Assembly: GCA_015832175.1 (NCBI GenBank)
Contig: WJXW01000001.1
Coordinates: 496,001 to 560,000 of the forward strand
Source: Paraphaeosphaeria minitans
Taxonomy: Eukaryota > Ascomycota > Dothideomycetes > Pleosporales > Didymosphaeriaceae
Reading direction: 5' to 3'
Length of the DNA: 64,000 nt
Part shown: one piece after another, positions 35,056-44,520 of the stretch
How positions within the stretch are numbered: the stretch's first letter is position 1
How the letters are laid out: each line of letters starts with the position of its first letter
Program-made: the position numbers and the translations under genes
Notes under the pieces: model-generated
Seen by the model: only the letters and a program-made list of their open reading frames with translations
Databases searched by the model: none
Told to the model about the DNA's origin: nothing

Positions 35056-37485
35056 CTAAGCCGATGGGAAATCTTTCTTGATGGCTTCGGCAATGGGGCC
35101 GGGTAGCGGCTCCTTGAGGTTGTTGACTATGTATGTCAGTAGCGATCCGTGAGGTCGAGCCATGACTGCTACTCACGATGTTCACGGAGAGCGGCGGCAT
35201 TCTCCTTCGCTTCAGCGTTTTCAGGATCGAGCTCCTGAGCAGCGCGCAAACACTTTAGAGCGAGCAAAAGCTTGTCTGAAGAAACTGTTAGTCAAGTTTC
35301 CATAGCTCGGAAGATGATGGTCGGCATACTTCGCCTGAGGTACACTTTGAAACCGATGTTCTGTGCATCAACATTGCGGGGACTAAGCTCAAGCATCGGT
35401 TTGAGGAACCGTAGTGCCACTTCCAGAGGCTCCTTGGTCTGAAGAAGCGTCTCGCCGTTGGGGTCTGTATCCTCTTTCTTGATCTCGCCATCGTCACCCT
35501 TCGCAGTTGCCTTAGCTTGAGCGGCCTGTTTCCTGTCCGCCTCTGCCTTCTTCTTCTTTTCCTCCTCCTTCTGTATCTTCTTCAATGCCTTCTTTCGCTC
35601 TGAAGGATCGAGATTGGCTAGGTCCGGCTTGCCAGTTTTGGCCATATCTGGGTTGTCATTGAGCTTGATATATAACTCTATCGCAGACAACGCAGCTTGT
35701 GTGAAGAAGGGGTGGTTTCGGAGATGATCCTCCCATCTGATCATGTCGATGTAAGCCCGGATCTGTCCTTTCCGCAGCGAGAAGCTGTGGAAATCGAATT
35801 GGTCCTCATGCCAGACCTCGAAAATATCTGCGATAGCGGTGAAACGCTTGAGCGCAAGACCGAGCTTGTTCTGTCGCAAGTATGATTCGCCGTCCTCCAA
35901 CAGGTACCACATGCATTGCATGTCATGCAGATCCCCCAAGGGTCCTCCAACGGTCTCGTTGCGCGTGAACTTGCTCATGGTCTCAAGTGCCTTTTCGTTC
36001 TCATCATTCCGTAGCTGGTACTTGGCGCACTTGGTGTTGATGTAACGATCCTTCAAGTCGCATTCCCGCGCGAAGTTGATAAGGTCGGCTGCTTTTTGCG
36101 TGTCGCCCTTGTGCTTCCAAATCCGGGCTTTCAGCTGATTGTAGTCAACATTCTTGGGCTCCAGCTCGATCAAGCGATCTACGTATTCCATTGCCTTGTC
36201 GAGGTCGCGACTGAGCGTATAATCGTAGTGCTTAGCTAGGAAAAGTAGCACAGACTTCTCGAAGACATCTGAAGCAGCTCCATTTGTCATGCCATTTGCT
36301 GAGCCGTTCTGCTTCTTCTCTTCTGAGGCATACCCAAGTACAAGTTCCTCGATGACTGCTTTCTTCGCGGAGTCCACATATAAAGCTTTGACGTTCGCGT
36401 GGGTAGAAGGGACGCCTTTCGTCAATTTTTGCCTCAAATACTCGTCCACAGCTGTCTTGAAAGCATCTCCTGACAGTTTGTTAGTTGGGGAAATCGCCCT
36501 GTTTTTTTGGCCCACTTACCCTTCAAGAAGTCCAGCGGTATCCGACGTGCGGCATCGTTTCGCTTGTTCTGACTGGCATATACCTCGTAGAGCTCGTTCA
36601 ATTTCTCCAAAGATGCGCTGTCCGACCTATCCAGTTTGAGGGCCTTTTCAAGTCCTTCAAAGTATGCTCGGTATTCGCTGTTTCGATCGATAAGCGTCCG
36701 ATACACCGTGGCGGCATCCTCATGCCTCTCTAGTTGCAGCAGGTATTTTGCCTTGAGCTCCAGTACGGCCGTGCGGTCCAGATTGTTCTTGAGGATCGTT
36801 TCCAGATGTTCTAAAGCGCGCTCGATGTCACCTGATTCTGCTATTATCGTGTTCTTGTACAGAGAGGCTTCCGAGTGCTCGAGGTCTGATTTTGGAGGCG
36901 CCTGTTTTAGTGTCCCCTCGTATGTAGTCAGGATATGCTCTGCTTCCTTGTAATTTCCGGCAAGATGGTATGCTATAGCCAACCCTGTCCAATTCTGTCG
37001 CAGTTGTGATCGGTCGCTTAGCATCTTCTGTCTGCTCTCAATGTAGCCGTCGTAGTCGCGAATCTGGCATTGGAGGTGAGCAAGGTCGCGTAGGATGTTT
37101 TGCGAATCGGGCGCTAGTCGTAGAGCCATCTTGTATGCCTTGATAGCCTCTTCATAATTCTTCTTCGACCGCCAGAGCAGGCCGTAGACGTGCCAGCAGA
37201 TGTTGGACTTCATGTCGTTCTTCAACGCGAGCTTTCCGAGCGCGAAGGCCTCCTCGCCGTGACCTTGGGAGTTTAGGATGAGTGCCTTCATTGCCTGTGT
37301 GTCGCCATGGTCGGCGACCTTCTTGAGGATCGCATCTGCAGCTTTGATGCCTTTTGCACGTCAGTATCAGTATACAGTCTTGTTGACCACATGTGCAACA
37401 TACCTTTCTTGTACTGCTTTGCCTCGTAGTTCTTGACGAGCTGTCGGAACAGCGAGGCCTCTTTCGAGGGCAGTGGTTGAGGCAT
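35056..37485 (-). CDS. NAA15: NatA auxiliary subunit NAA15 (Nat1)
   Basis: Exons 37404-37485, 36520-37350, 35330-36469, 35177-35275 and 35056-35126 (complement) encode 740 residues. NAA15 is the TPR-repeat scaffold that anchors the NatA N-terminal acetyltransferase on ribosomes and shapes the catalytic Naa10 subunit. Family signatures include SKEASLFRQLVKNYEAKQYKKGIKAAD at the start, HGETL-type HGDTQAMKALILNSQG, CWHVYGLLWRSKKNYEEAIKAY, then RRIPLDFLKGDAFK and ARECDLKDRYINTKCAKYQLR. A Lys/Glu-rich helix (about 590-625) is also typical. Introns are 50-54 nt and all GT-AG. The last two exons, 99 and 71 nt, complete the conserved LPGPIAEAIKKDFPSA-like tail. NAA10 is not in this window. Confidence 0.95.
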
Positions 37486-38222
37486 TGTGGCGGTCGCGTC
37501 GGTGTGCGGAGTGGAACGGTGCAAGTTGCGACAGTGCGCTACACGAGCCTCGAAATAAGTGCGATTGTCGAGGTCGGCACCGGTCGAATTGGAGATGGAA
37601 AGGAAGCTGGGATCGCCGGTTACGCAGACAAAAGCATTTCGCGCCGGCAAACGGTCAATTTGGGCAGTGAGTGGTTGGGGCTCACTCTTGGTGGAGTGGT
37701 GGGGAAGCTCGAATTTCAGACCTGCGGTTGCGGGCCAGCAACGTCCGACTGCAAGCTTAGCGCCCGCGGCACGTGCCGAACGCGGCCCCTGAACATACAC
37801 ATGCATTCATGCCTACGCGTCTGCCCTGGGTAGCATTCCAGAGGCGTGGCTCGAGAATAAAGTGAACTTTCACATTTTGCTACTACTGTTTTGTTTCCAC
37901 ATAACCTGGAGATACCATAGCTTCTTGATCCTACAAATTCAATTTTGATTCGAAGGACCTTGAGCCACCCCGTTGCTTTTTTTGTGCTTGCTCGAGCCAT
38001 CCACGGAACAGACTTAGGGTGCTAACAATCGACCTGACCTACACCCACGCTTGTTCATTCGTCATAGACAGCTATGCGGCGTCACGTTGACAATTCGGGT
38101 CTTCTCATACAGGGTGTGGCCACGTCGGCACGCACACGCCAGTTGTGCGAAAGTTCCTCTACATGTAACTAAAGACGTCTGCAATCCTGATTATCCCGCC
38201 GAGTAATACTTGAAGTGAGTTT
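37486..38222. other. Intergenic between two minus-strand genes
   Basis: 737 bp: promoter of NAA15 and 3' flank of the glycosylase gene. The frame seen across 37486-37806 is upstream sequence without an ATG-supported start. No gene is supported. Confidence 0.5.
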
Positions 38223-39620
38223 TTACTTGTCGAAAGGTGGCCTTGACACTCTCCTCCTAGCCGTCACCTTTGTCCGCCCGGGTGCAATCGTCGACATCTT
38301 CTGCTTTTTCACCCGAGAAGCCTCCTTCTCATCCTCCTCCTTGACATCATCGGCTACCTTTTCATTGCCTCGCTTGGTCTGCACAGGTAGCTTCTCCTCC
38401 GAATCTTCCTCCGAATCTTTGACTTGTGGGTCTGCAGCCTTGCGTCCTCGCCCACGTTTAGTGCTCACCGGTAGTTTCTCCTCCGACTCCTCGCTATCCT
38501 CGACTTCCTTCTTGGCCTTGGTCTTTCGTTTGGCAGCTTTATTCGGCTTGGGTTCTTCGTCATCGTCTTCTTCACCGACAACATCTCCTGGAACATCACC
38601 CATTACAGTGACTGTCTTCTTTTGCACACTTGGGACGACCGCGGATGTTCGCCCGCCAACTTTGAGGAATGTGATCTTTGCTCCGTTTGGTAAATTTTGT
38701 CCGTCCTTCTTGCCCTTTCCCCACCGATGCTTCATCAGCCAATCCTCGGGGAACTTATCTGATTCGGCGAGCGTATCAACTGCCGTGTTGCAGACGTACA
38801 TCATTGCCTTGTGCAGTTCTGCGACTTGAGCATCACTGAAAGTGTTGCTGTATTGCTCAGGATGCATTTTGGCCTGATACATGATCTCATCGCCAACCCA
38901 ATTGCCAATGCCGCTTATGTTTGCCTGATCCAGCAGTAGCGCTTTCACGGGAACTTTCTTGCTCCTGAATTTGTTCGATAGCCACTCTACAGTCAAGATA
39001 TCTGGATCGATCACAGGATCCGGCCCATTTTCCTTGAGCGGGCTTGTCTTGCGCAAATCTTCCGCCTTTGCATCGATGAGCCTGATCCTCGCCAATCGGC
39101 GGACGTCAACAAACGAGACCTGGCAATCCGGCTCTCCCTCCAGCTCCAGATTAAACTTCCAGTATTTGGGCGGCCACTCAGATGCTTCAATCTTCGCAGG
39201 ACGGTAGTGCGCAGTGTCGTCGTTGCTGAACTTCATTAAGCCAGCCATGCCAAAGTGCATGAGCGGATGAGGTGGTGAGTCCATCTCGAGCCAAAAGTAT
39301 TTGCCCTGCTGTTTCGCGTCGACAATCTTTTTGCCGGTCATCATCTTCTGGAATTCGGAGGCTGATGTTCCGACTTTTCCATAAACGATGGTGTCTTCCT
39401 GCGCCTGGACAGCCTTAATGACTCTTCCTGCTGCATACTTCTTGAGGAAGTGCACTATGCGTGCGACTTCTCCGATCTTGAAAAAAAAAATTAGTCAGGT
39501 TATTAGTTACAAGCTAGGACAAAAGTCTGAGTACAGAGTGTACCCCAGAAGAGGCAATGCGTATGGTGATTGCACTCCGACTGCTGTAGAATTCGAGAAC
39601 ATGTCGCGTACCTCGGGCAT
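38223..39620 (-). CDS. Formamidopyrimidine-DNA glycosylase (Fpg/Nei family)
   Basis: Exons 39612-39620 and 38223-39476 (complement) encode 420 residues. The first exon encodes only Met-Pro-Glu; a 135-nt intron ending in a T9 tract follows, and the join reads MPEIGEVARIVHFLKKY. Pro2 is the catalytic nucleophile and Glu3 the second catalytic residue. The helix-two-turn-helix region has DQANISGIGNWVGDEIMYQA (about 190-210). Instead of a Cys4 zinc finger the C-terminal region reads GAKITFLKVGGRTSAVVPSVQ, the zincless finger seen in plant and fungal members. A Lys/Glu/Ser-rich tail of about 120 residues follows and probably carries nuclear localisation signals. These enzymes excise oxidised purines in base excision repair and cut by beta,delta-elimination. 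Confidence 0.95.
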
Positions 39621-40124
39621 GGCGAATATTCGTGCGTGTAGACGGTGGGATGATGTCGAGATGAATGCACGATTTTAGGATTACTGGATGAAGCACACGC
39701 GCGGTGTAGGAAAAATGTTTTAGAATGGCTGATGACGTGGTATGGAAGGTGCGGTAGGTTTTTAGGTACGACGCGACCTGCCTCGTGTAGGCAACGCGAA
39801 ATCACGGGATCGTCAAAAGCTTCGGCAACGACGCCATTGGCCACAACCGAGGCCTTCATTCTTCCAGCGTTGTCGCTTTCGCCAAAAGTGCTGTCTTATT
39901 CCGTCCTTTGTCGCCATAGATGTCGCGTTCCGGCTACCTAGAGCTTCCAAACATGAGTCCACGTGAGCCTGGAGCTTCCCCTCCCCCGCTATCGGCACTG
40001 AACTTCAGTCGGCACTCGGAGCTCGATAAGGGACTTGGGATGTGATGTTATATAATACGCCTTTAGGCCATTTCATATAGCTCCCTAACTTATTGCCAAC
40101 TTCTGTTGCATACACAAAGTCAAG
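39621..40124. other. Divergent promoter region
   Basis: 504 bp separate the glycosylase (-) and ureohydrolase (+) starts. I see no gene or repeat in it. Confidence 0.5.
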
Positions 40125-41379
40125 ATGTGGCTTCCACCAGTTGTCGCTGCTTTGTTCTATGCTATTGCACTTGGGCACTCCACGCACCACGTAGAGCAGG
40201 ACTTCTCGCCAGAGCGTTTGAGTAGTCTGCAGGAGAAATGGGGCACTGATGTTAGTGACCAGATTACACTTGCATTCTGCACAGGCTGACATATCTAAGT
40301 GGGGATTCTCTGGAGTCTCAACCTACGCACACCTCCCCCACACGCGTTGCTTGACACACCCCGAAACTGCGTTCGACATCGGAATTATAGGAGCTCCCTT
40401 TGACACGGCAGTATCCTACAGACCAGGCGCACGATTCGGTCCTCGAGCAATTCGCGCAGGCTCTGCCCGCCAAACATCTTTCCGTGGGTTCAATCCGCGC
40501 GCAAACCTCAATCCGTACAGATCGTGGGCCAAAATCGTGGATTGTGGGGACATTCCAGTCACCCCTTTCGACAATGCCTTGGCCTTGAAACAGATGAGCG
40601 AGGCTTTCGTCGAGTTGGGCACCAGGCCATCATCCGAAAAGTCGCAAGCTAGCGGGTCAACATACCTACACAAACCGAAGCTTCTTACACTCGGAGGAGA
40701 TCACAGCATAGTGCTTCCAGCTTTGAGGGCCTTGAAGCAGGCATATGGACAGCCTGTTGCGGTGGTCCACTTCGACGCCCATCTGGATACATGGCATCCG
40801 GCGAAATACCCGTCAGCATGGATTGACCCTGATGACGAAACTCCACAATCCTTCTTCAACCATGGTAGCATGTTCTGGCTCGCAGCAACGGAGGGTCTGA
40901 TCGCTAATGGCTCGTCTGTTCACGCTGGATTACGAACGCGTCTCTCAGGTGACGACACTGCGGACTATGATGATGACTCGCAACAAGGCTGGATTCGCAT
41001 CGCTACGGACGACATCGACGAGATAGGTGTCCAGGGTATCATCAACTCCATCTTGGACCGCGTAGGGACGGAGATACCCGTATACCTCAGTATTGATATC
41101 GATGTGATCGACCCGGGTATGGCTCCGGCCACGGGCACTCCGGAGCCAGGAGGCTGGACTACGAGGGAACTCATCCGCATAATCAGAGGTATTGAGACCA
41201 TGAATGTTATCGGAGCCGACATTGTCGAGGTCTCTCCAGCATATGACAGCGCGGCCGAAACGACTGGTCTGGCGGCCGCTCAAATCGCGTACGAGATCAT
41301 CACCAGCATTGTTAAAAAGGGCTTGATTGAACAGGAGAAGGTTGGAAAGAAGACTGGCAGCACCCGAGATGAGCTATAA
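40125..41379 (+). CDS. Secreted agmatinase-like ureohydrolase
   Basis: Exons 40125-40250 and 40300-41379 encode 401 residues. The family hydrolyses guanidino compounds such as agmatine or guanidinobutyrate to urea and an amine. Manganese-binding motifs are intact: GGDHS, DAHLDTW and SIDIDVIDP. The first exon encodes a hydrophobic leader ([17 protein letters not shown]) that looks like a signal peptide, so the enzyme is probably secreted or enters the endomembrane system. The 49-nt intron ends in CTAAG with a GCTGAC branch point, giving [19 protein letters not shown] as in homologues. An alternative acceptor at 40284 would make a 34-nt intron and add five residues not typical of the family. 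The exact substrate cannot be decided from sequence. Confidence 0.9.
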
Positions 41380-41796
41380 GTCTTGTCTCGGTAATATCCG
41401 AGAAGCAGTGACAGAATGTCGATTTAAACACGGGTGAGAACTAGCATGGAAGCTGTCATTGGTACGCCAAACAATGGCGGGCCACATCTAGGAAGTAGAA
41501 GAGAGAGCAAACATGCCTCGCGATGGAATACCTTCGCCGTGCCAAGACACTTTGCACCTACGTCATGACTGCACCATGCCTTCGAGTGAGCAATCTGCTG
41601 GCAGCTACCGCAATAGAACATATCATGAATTATCTCAAGAATGATTGAAACGATTTTACCTTACTAAGTCCAGTCTGCAGGTATCAAGAAAAGTGTGGAT
41701 TGTCAGTGCACGCATGCATGTGCACATAAACCCACCATATCTACTCGAACATCAACATCAACACCATCGTCAATATTTGCCGGCCAACTACCAAAC
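41380..41796. other. Intergenic, tandem plus-strand genes
   Basis: 417 bp. No coding feature is seen. The sequence just before 41797 (CAACATCAACACCATCG) is the leader of the next gene. Confidence 0.5.
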
Positions 41797-42828
41797 ATGG
41801 ATCAATTCGCCCCCCACCCAAACTCTTGCTTCGAAGGCTGGTATTCCAAATTCGACCTACCATCCGGCTCTCACATCGCACTCGTCATATGCACCGTCCC
41901 AAAAGCCACCACGCTTCCTCCACACATGGTCTCGTTTACCTACTACCCCGTATGCGGCAAGCCCATATTCCAGCGAGAGCACTGGGTTTCGCACATCGAG
42001 CGTATCACCGCCGGCCCAAACAATGCATTCGAGCTTAGAACAGATATCGGTAGCATGCGCGTCGCCCCCAACGGAGACACGACCTACGACCTCTCAGCCC
42101 CAGAATGGAGCCTCAACGCCACCGCAACATCCCGGACACCCTGGCTCCCCGGGCAGACCACCTCGACGCCGGAGAGCTGGCTCGTCCATCTCCCGCTCCC
42201 GCTCCACTGGCACGTTCATAGTCTCTGCTCACACGCAGAGTACCGCCTCAAGATCCCGTCGGAGAACGTGGACGAGAAAGACACCGCACCACTCCACCAA
42301 GAGAAGAACTGGGCGAACAGCTTCCCCTCGGCGCACACCTGGGTGCAAGTACGCGACCCATCCACCGCCCACGGCATCACCCTCGCAGGCGGCAAGATCC
42401 TCGGCATGCACGCGTTCCTCCTGGGGTACCGGTCGCCAAAGCTGAATCTGGACATCACTCCTCCGTTTGCGCTCGCGGTTCCGATACCCATACCTCTGCT
42501 CTCGTGGTCAATAGCCCCGTTCATGATGCATGATATTGACTATTCTTCGCGTAGCATCTCTCTCACGGTTTGTAATCTTTCCTATAAGATCGAGGTCAGG
42601 GCAAGGGCACCGAAAGAGGGTGGCTGGTTCGGCTTGGGTAGCCCGTTTCCTGAGGGCCACAGAAAGAACTTTTGCTCCGAGAGCTTTCTGGCGACGGTGG
42701 ATGTGGTGGTTTGGGAGAGGAGCGTATGGAGATGGACATGGAGAGAGGTTGAGACGGCGAGGTTTGAAAGCGCGAGTCTGGAGTTTGCGGGTGAGTATTT
42801 TCCAGGGAGGGGGGAGAAGGGGAAGTGA
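41797..42828 (+). CDS. Tocopherol-cyclase-like beta-barrel protein
   Basis: One exon encodes 343 residues from the ATG at 41797; the open frame before it starts only at GTG. The pattern matches the tocopherol cyclase-like family: EGWYSKFDLPSGSHIALVI near the N-terminus, NNAFELRTDIGSMRV in the middle and HQEKNWANSFPSAHTWVQ (about 164-181), where plant enzymes have EKNWG-type motifs. In plants the family closes the chromanol ring of vitamin E, but fungi are not known for tocopherol synthesis. The function here is therefore probably a different lipid or terpenoid conversion. No signal peptide is seen. Attribution to the family is from pattern recognition, so confidence in function is low while confidence in the gene is high. 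Confidence 0.8.
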   Translation: MDQFAPHPNSCFEGWYSKFDLPSGSHIALVICTVPKATTLPPHMVSFTYYPVCGKPIFQREHWVSHIERITAGPNNAFELRTDIGSMRVAPNGDTTYDLSAPEWSLNATATSRTPWLPGQTTSTPESWLVHLPLPLHWHVHSLCSHAEYRLKIPSENVDEKDTAPLHQEKNWANSFPSAHTWVQVRDPSTAHGITLAGGKILGMHAFLLGYRSPKLNLDITPPFALAVPIPIPLLSWSIAPFMMHDIDYSSRSISLTVCNLSYKIEVRARAPKEGGWFGLGSPFPEGHRKNFCSESFLATVDVVVWERSVWRWTWREVETARFESASLEFAGEYFPGRGEKGK

Positions 42829-43072
42829 GCATGCCGGCATGTGGCTGTGAACAGAATCAAAGACGTTCACATTCGCAAGCACAAGTTGAATGTAGCCTTT
42901 TGGGGTGTTCAGATGGAAGGACCATCTTGTCATATTTTCATTTCAGTTCAGTTGCCACCAACGGGGCTCATAATCATCATCCCATGCCTAGGTATCCATC
43001 CCAACCGTCATAACTCATAAGACCTGCCATCCTATAATCCAGAAATGTCTAAAGAGGGGCTGCAGACAGCGT

Positions 43073-44033
43073 CTACAATTTCTGCATGGCAACAATGTCG
43101 GTGGACTGGACGTGGTCCTCGTCCTCCTCGATCTGCTGCTGGAGCTCATCCAGAGAGACCTTCTCGTCCTCAACAACCAAGTTGATCTGCAGCTTCTTGA
43201 TACCGAAGCCGACGGCGACGAACTGGCTGGCACCCCAGACAAGACCGTCCTTCTCTATGGCGAGAACGTTAGCCTTGAGCTCATCAAGGTTGGTCTCGTC
43301 GTCTGCAATGAGTTAGCACGCGTCCTAAACTATCAGTTTGGTGAAGCTTACCCCATGGCTTCACGTCCATAGTGACAATGGACTTGGCAGCAGGCTTGAC
43401 CTTGCCGGCCTTCTTCTTGTTGTACTCGGCCAGACGCTCAGCCTTGAGCTTCTCGGCCTCCTCATCGACCTCGTCATCAGAGCCGAACAGGTCGACCTCG
43501 TCATCGTCCTCCTCAGCGGCAGCTTCAGGGGCCTTGGCGGGGTTGACAGGGAGCTCAACCTGCTCAGGGCCGTAGGCAGTGTGGTCCTTGGTGGGGTCGC
43601 CGGGGAGCGAAGAGAACTCAGACTCCCAGGTGAGGATGTGGTTGTACCAACGCCACGCAAAGGGGTACTTCTCGGGGGCGGGGACAGTCTTCAGCTGCTG
43701 GAAGACCTTCACATCGGCCTGCGACGGGGTGTAGCTGAGGCGATGTTAGCTCGTGCGCTGACAACAAGCTTAACGAATACAGCAGAGAAAGATGACTGTC
43801 AGAGGTGCGCAAGCGCGAGGTTTTGTATTCAGATAGCGGGGTCTTAAGCCGCCTCATTAACACGGACCAATTCTTTTCATCACAGAAGTCGAGAGTGGGA
43901 GCGAAGGAATCCACGGCGAGGGTGCTGGCAATGGGGATGGCGGGGGCACTTACCCAACGATGTAGCTGCGAGTCTTGACCCAGTTGTTGAGGATGGTGAG
44001 GCCGGCGTCGGAAACAAGGTCGGAGAAACCCAT
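43073..44033 (-). CDS. EFB1: Translation elongation factor 1-beta (eEF1B-beta)
   Basis: Exons 43954-44033, 43352-43734 and 43073-43302 (complement) encode 230 residues. The protein is the guanine-nucleotide exchange factor of eEF1A. The N-terminus [19 protein letters not shown] is followed by a GST-like helical part, an acidic linker with [21 protein letters not shown] and the C-terminal exchange domain ([20 protein letters not shown] and [21 protein letters not shown]). It ends in IVAMQKL. The second intron is 49 nt. The first intron is unusually long (219 nt, 43735-43953) and contains a U18-type snoRNA. A CCAAT box lies at 44105-44109 on the minus strand, 72 bp before the start. The gene is divergent from HSP78. 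Confidence 0.96.
43794..43890 (-). ncRNA. snR18: Box C/D snoRNA U18/snR18 in the eEF1B-beta intron
   Basis: On the minus strand, within intron 1 of eEF1B-beta, there is a perfect C box GTGATGA (43877-43883). It is followed by the guide TTGGTCCGTGTT (43859-43870), which is exactly complementary to AACACGGACCAA in large-subunit rRNA. An ATGA serves as D' box one nucleotide later. By the D'+5 rule the guide targets the A (and adjacent C) corresponding to yeast 25S A649/C650. A D box CTGA lies at 43799-43802, and GACT (43887-43890) can pair with AGTC (43794-43797) as terminal stem; an earlier CTGA (43829-43832) is the alternative D box. In budding yeast SNR18 also lies in the EFB1 intron. The ends are approximate. 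Confidence 0.88.
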
Positions 44034-44520
44034 GATTGCGTGTGTTCGATATGAAGTAGAAGAAGCTGGAAGGAGTGGACGTGGAGGGGAGGGAAAGTGC
44101 TTAAATTGGGAGGTTCATAAGATTTTTCCGTAGTGACTCCAGCCGCTAAGTGCACGGGCCACAATGTCCCGCCCGCTCAAGGGAGAGCTTCCGCATATTG
44201 CGAACGACATTATTTTGTACAGCTGCATAGTCGGACACCCGCGCTTTCTTCCTGCTCGGCCTTTATGCCTTCTTAATAATTTGAGATACAATAGTCGAGT
44301 TGTAGTCAATCTGCCATCTGCCGTAGCAGATAAGGCACCTCTAGGTACCTACCTACGCGAAGCTGCCACCTCGAGCTCGAAGCTCCTAGAAAGCGCTCGA
44401 ATCATCGCCGCATCATTCAATCAATGATCATAACGCCACTCCATTCAGATATATCCCTGCCCCCTCCTTGAAGCAGTCACTTCTCCATTGATACCCGTTG
44501 ACTTTATCGTTGACACCAAA
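44034..44520. other. Divergent promoter of EFB1 and HSP78
   Basis: 487 bp between the two start codons. It contains a CCAAT box for the minus-strand gene, the TAGGTACCTACCTA motif at 44343-44356 and a heat-shock-type GAA array toward HSP78. Confidence 0.6.
44379..44401 (+). promoter_or_regulatory. Step-type heat-shock element upstream of HSP78
   Basis: GAA triplets occur at 44379, 44389 and 44399, exactly 10 bp apart, with another in phase at 44359. Three GAA (or TTC) units at 10-bp spacing form the step-type heat-shock element recognised by Hsf1 in yeast. The gap between the first two also holds TCC, one base from the TTC of a contiguous element. The array ends 120 bp before the HSP78 start codon. 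Confidence 0.55.

Noticed and set aside
40251..40284. 34-nt intron in the ureohydrolase gene
   Set aside because: The acceptor at 40299 gives a normal 49-nt intron with a branch point and the family-typical GTDWGFSG junction.
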